Positions 4,514-6,472 of a stretch of DNA of 6,472 nucleotides are shown in pieces (position 1 is the stretch's first letter; the number at the start of each line of letters is the position of its first letter). The DNA comes from Paraktedonobacter sp035294465 (GTDB taxonomy: Bacteria > Chloroflexota > Ktedonobacteria > Ktedonobacterales > Ktedonobacteraceae), in NCBI GenBank assembly GCA_035294465.1, contig DATGKW010000008.1:1-6472 (forward strand), given 5' to 3'. The notes beneath the pieces are model-generated. The model worked only from the letters and a program-made list of their open reading frames with translations. It did not search any database and was not told the DNA's origin. The position numbers and the translations under genes were made by a program.

Positions 4514-6472
4514 ATGAGTGCTGCTGATACTATCAGTCCTTCGCAAGTAAAACAGCCGGGACAACTGGCTCGGCTCCATATCTGGCAGATACTACTTGAA
4601 TGGCTGGCAACCTGGGAGCTGTATCCCATTATTGGAGCCGCTCTTTTCCTGCGTCTTTATCACTTTACTGCCACAGAATTTGATGCTGACCAGGCTGTAA
4701 TTTTTGGGATGGCACGAGGCGCTGTCATGCACGGCTTAATACCGCTGACAGCTAATGCCTCCTCTATTGGGACTATGAATCCGCCTGCAACCATTTATTT
4801 ACTCATGCTTGGGGCGATCTTCTCCTCCAGCCCCTATTCCGGCCTGCTAGTCGTAGGTATTCTGAATGTGCTGGCAGCCGTTCTCACCTATATAGTAACG
4901 CGCCGCTACTACGGACGCATCGCGGGTACCATGGCGGCTCTCCTTTTTACCGTAGATCAGCTCATAGTCCTTTACAGCCGCCTTATATGGAATCAGAGTC
5001 TGCTCGCTCCTTTTGTGCCTCTCTTTATTTTTGCTCTGCTGTGGGGTGTTATTGAGCGCCGGCAGGGCTGGCTGGCTCCAGCCGTGGTACTCTGGGGTCT
5101 AATGATTCAACTGCACGGTTCGGCTGTTCTTCTGGCCATCCCCCTGGCGGTGGCCTGTGTGCTGGCCTTTAAGACCCTGCGCTGGCGAGATATCTTTCTC
5201 GCCACCGGCCTTCTGGCTCTAGTATACGTCCCCTTTCTTATCTGGGAGCCTGCTACGCATTTTTCTGATATATCGATCTTACTCAATAATATACACAGCA
5301 AATCGTCTATTGATGGGCAAGCTCTGCACACCTACCTGGATTTCCTCAGTCCCTATCCTCCTGTACCGGGCAATTTACTTCCCTGGCAATCTGTCCTTTT
5401 CTGGGGATTGCGCTGGGGAGGTAGAGGGACAGATGTCCTGGCTCTCTGTGCCTTTGTCTTTGCTCTATGCGCGGCTTGCCTGAGCGGATGGGATTTGCTG
5501 CGTTTTGCCCCGCGCGGAGCGAAGTGGCAGACGAGGCCCGACGAGTTCTCGGCAACGCCCTGGGGGCAGTTGCAGAGGTGGTGGATTGATCTTTTGTCAA
5601 CCCCATGGCGATGTGGATTACTGGTTCTCCTGGCCTGGCAGATTGGACCGGTGATTCTCCTCTCTCGGCACTCACTGCTTCTCTACCATTACTATCTGCT
5701 CGTGCTGATGCCCGGCCCCTTTATGCTGATCGGGATACTTTTCGCTCAGGTGATAGCGTGGCTGCGCCAAACCAGGTTTCCCTGGTCCCGCGCTCGCTAT
5801 CTGATTTACTCTCTCATGGTTGCTCTGGTGCTGGTACAGTTTGCAGGATCGTTCACCAGAACCCTTGACGAGACCGATGGCGCATACGCTCATAGTTTTG
5901 CCTATAATACTTTGCAAGATTTGCAAAATGCATTGAATGAGGCTGACCAGCTAGCTCGAACTCACCATTTTCATCATGTATATATAGATACAGATCAGTA
6001 CACTCATGCAGCTTTGGCCTATCTGTCCGGCCAGATGCAAACGCCTCACACTGTGCTCAGCGGCTCGCATTGTCTCCTCCTGCCCGATCCAGCGCAGGGT
6101 CCAGCGCTGATGCTGCTGGGACCGGCAGATACGTTTGACACGGCTCTGCTCACTCACTTCGCTTCGACGATGCTTGTGAGCGAGCCGCCGCGCCTGGGAG
6201 GGGCACCTTTCCATCTCTATATTGTGCAGCCACTTACCACTACGCCAGAAGCGGCCTCGTTTGTGAACGCTTTGACTCTGGACAGAGGCCGGCCAGCTTC
6301 GTTTAGCTGGCATGATCCTGCCCAACAGACTGCTTCAACTGAGCATTTCCTCGCAACTTCCTGGACAAATCTCGCGCAGTTGCCAGCAGCGTATGGCACC
6401 ACCTACACCTATCATTTGCGAGCAACTTACGCCGGCAACGGCACTGATGGCCAGACCGGCGCGGCCGATTGT
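4514..6472 (+). CDS. Polytopic membrane glycosyltransferase, GT39/ArnT-like, 3' end outside window
   Basis: The frame is open from here to the last base, giving 653 codons with no stop. Residues 1-35 are soluble. About eleven hydrophobic segments follow between 36 and 447, then a hydrophilic, probably extracytoplasmic domain of more than 200 residues. The layout fits GT-C transferases that move a sugar from a polyprenyl-phosphate carrier outside the membrane. The loop after the first membrane segment reads EFDADQAVIFGMARG (55-69), where relatives carry a catalytic Asp followed by Glu. Further family-like pieces are NPPATIYLL (89-97), SRLIWNQSLLAP (155-166), QLHGSAVLL (199-207) and YHYYLLVLMPGPFMLIG (391-407). 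An in-frame ATG at 4505 would add three residues; I prefer 4514 because GGA at 4503-4505 lies eight bases upstream. Sugar and acceptor are unknown. It follows thrC by 21 bases and is probably on the same transcript. Confidence 0.85.
   Translation, partial: MSAADTISPSQVKQPGQLARLHIWQILLEWLATWELYPIIGAALFLRLYHFTATEFDADQAVIFGMARGAVMHGLIPLTANASSIGTMNPPATIYLLMLGAIFSSSPYSGLLVVGILNVLAAVLTYIVTRRYYGRIAGTMAALLFTVDQLIVLYSRLIWNQSLLAPFVPLFIFALLWGVIERRQGWLAPAVVLWGLMIQLHGSAVLLAIPLAVACVLAFKTLRWRDIFLATGLLALVYVPFLIWEPATHFSDISILLNNIHSKSSIDGQALHTYLDFLSPYPPVPGNLLPWQSVLFWGLRWGGRGTDVLALCAFVFALCAACLSGWDLLRFAPRGAKWQTRPDEFSATPWGQLQRWWIDLLSTPWRCGLLVLLAWQIGPVILLSRHSLLLYHYYLLVLMPGPFMLIGILFAQVIAWLRQTRFPWSRARYLIYSLMVALVLVQFAGSFTRTLDETDGAYAHSFAYNTLQDLQNALNEADQLARTHHFHHVYIDTDQYTHAALAYLSGQMQTPHTVLSGSHCLLLPDPAQGPALMLLGPADTFDTALLTHFASTMLVSEPPRLGGAPFHLYIVQPLTTTPEAASFVNALTLDRGRPASFSWHDPAQQTASTEHFLATSWTNLAQLPAAYGTTYTYHLRATYAGNGTDGQTGAADC

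Noticed and set aside
5107..6402. Several - strand frames of 60-125 codons across the glycosyltransferase gene
   Set aside because: A single + strand frame with clear membrane segments and family motifs covers the whole region, so these are shadows.

Overview
The window reads as ordinary bacterial chromosome with a mid-50s percent G+C feel. Every supported gene lies on the + strand. It holds a secreted lipoprotein phosphoesterase of the phospholipase C / acid phosphatase family (132-1556), a 454-base intergenic and leader region rich in inverted repeats (1557-2010), and a tight co-directional run of homoserine kinase (thrB, 2011-3015), threonine synthase (thrC, 3041-4492) and the start of a polytopic membrane glycosyltransferase that runs off the right edge (4514-6472). 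No RNA gene, insertion sequence, CRISPR array or phage gene is visible.

The sequence contains no taxonomic marker. Three features made me think of Chloroflexota, perhaps Ktedonobacteria: the lipoprotein phosphoesterase, the thrB-thrC pair, and a GT39/ArnT-like multi-pass transferase with a 'DxD(E/Q)A' first loop and an 'IWN' motif. This is a guess from family impressions, not a demonstrated assignment.

Functionally, ThrB and ThrC carry out the last two steps of threonine synthesis: homoserine to O-phosphohomoserine to threonine. The spacing (25 bases thrB-thrC, 21 bases thrC-glycosyltransferase) suggests one transcript. The glycosyltransferase lies in the same reading frame as thrC, just past its stop codon. 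The phosphoesterase is a separate unit with its own strong ribosome binding site, and probably scavenges phosphate or cleaves phospholipids outside the membrane.

The most unusual DNA is non-coding. A 60-base inverted repeat with 25-base perfect arms starts 16 bases past the phosphoesterase stop. A TTGACA hexamer abuts it. About 150 bases on, a 15-base palindrome sits just upstream of an extended -10 promoter that would drive the thr genes with a leader of about 200 nt. I see no convincing new multi-gene system here; the points worth checking are regulatory DNA and a few protein details.
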